Assembly: GCA_963817435.1 (NCBI GenBank)
Contig: CAWFNY010000001.1
Location: 1,550,001-1,614,000 of the forward strand
Origin: JADJOM01 sp963817435
GTDB taxonomy: Bacteria; Gemmatimonadota; Gemmatimonadetes; Gemmatimonadales; GWC2-71-9
Direction of reading: 5' to 3'
Length of the DNA stretch: 64,000 nucleotides
The notes beneath the pieces are model-generated. The model saw only the letters and a program-made list of their open reading frames with translations, searched no databases and was not told where the DNA came from. Shown one piece after another: positions 63,654 to 64,000 of the stretch. Within the stretch, counting starts at the first letter, position 1, and the number at the start of each line of letters is the position of its first letter. A program made the translations under genes and the position numbers.

Positions 63654-64000
63654 AGTACCTCAGCGAGTATCGCGACGGCGCGGTCGCCCAGGGGCTGATC
63701 ACGCGGATCCGGCAGTCGGCGACCCGTCCCTGGACCCTGATGGAGGTCTGCGGCGGGCAGACCCACACGATTGTGCGGCAGGGGCTCGACGAGCTGCTCG
63801 GCGGCGCCGTCGAGATGATCCACGGACCGGGCTGCCCGGTCTGCGTCACCCCGCTGGAGCAGATCGACAAGGCGCTGGCGCTCGCGGCACGCCCCGACGT
63901 CATCTTCACCTCGTTCGGCGACATGCTGCGGGTCCCCGGCTCGGATTGCGATCTGCTGCAGGTACGCGCCCGGGGCGGCAACATCCGGGTGGTCTACTCC
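63650..64000 (+). CDS. hypD: Hydrogenase maturation protein HypD (start only)
   Basis: The first 117 residues of HypD from ATG 63650, which overlaps the hypC stop by four bases. Motifs TLMEVCGGQTHTIVRQG and HGPGCPVCVTPLEQIDKALA are kept. HypD holds a 4Fe-4S cluster and builds the Fe(CN)2CO group with HypC. The rest is beyond the window; hypE is expected there or elsewhere. Confidence 0.96.
   Translation, partial: MKYLSEYRDGAVAQGLITRIRQSATRPWTLMEVCGGQTHTIVRQGLDELLGGAVEMIHGPGCPVCVTPLEQIDKALALAARPDVIFTSFGDMLRVPGSDCDLLQVRARGGNIRVVYS

Overview
The window is GC-rich chromosomal DNA from a Gram-negative (diderm) bacterium. The diderm evidence is a Kdo transferase (waaA), Mla lipid transport, TonB and OmpA proteins, PorV-like and other outer-membrane barrels, and many lipoproteins. 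The mix of DUF4097 repeats, protein kinases fused to TolB/TPR modules, PorV-like proteins and a two-subunit 2-oxoacid:ferredoxin oxidoreductase resembles Gemmatimonadota; that phylum call is an inference, because no rRNA is present. There is no CRISPR array, transposase or prophage.

Layout. 1-9.6 kb: the start of a TonB receptor, a lipoprotein alpha/beta hydrolase with His at its nucleophile position, a protein kinase next to an EAL/HDOD protein, a DUF4097 repeat protein, and a tightly coupled surface operon (M30-type protease lipoprotein, PorV-like barrel, predicted aminopeptidase). 9.6-18.9 kb: housekeeping genes hisIE, dnaE, accA, a PSP1 protein, metG and an M23 peptidase. 18.9-26.9 kb: envelope and secretion-related genes (TPM-nucleotidyltransferase-LemA operon, DsbA-like protein, CPBP protease, waaA, lipoprotein, two barrels). 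26.9-31.1 kb: the F1 part of ATP synthase (atpA-atpG-atpD-atpC) without the Fo or delta genes beside it. 31.3-38 kb: a ClC channel, an mlaE-mlaF-mlaD-nudix-AraC operon and a primary-type sigma factor. 38.1-41.9 kb: seven tRNA genes, a Cu2-monooxygenase-like protein and a phosphodiesterase. 42-55.6 kb: OmpA proteins, a radical SAM protein, small membrane proteins, korAB and a kinase-TPR receptor-like protein. 55.9-64 kb: an uptake [NiFe]-hydrogenase operon, small and large subunits, cytochrome b, maturation protease, hypA-hypB-hypF-hypC-hypD (hypD leaves the window).

How the genes work together. The hydrogenase cluster is self-contained: structural subunits, a membrane anchor that passes electrons to quinone, the endopeptidase, and the Ni and Fe(CN)2CO insertion proteins follow one another with overlapping starts and stops. 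Two features stand out. The large-subunit gene needs four single-base corrections to be read as one protein, and HypA lacks its zinc-ribbon domain. Reading-frame breaks also occur in the TonB receptor, a TPM protein and a small lipoprotein, so base-level sequence quality and gene decay must be told apart before drawing conclusions.

Regulatory features visible directly include overlapping divergent promoters at hisIE, a perfect CRP-type dyad upstream of atpA, a repeated promoter pattern (TTGAC, 18-base spacer, TAGCTT), several perfect-stem terminators between convergent genes, and small dispersed palindromic repeats near tRNA and atp genes.
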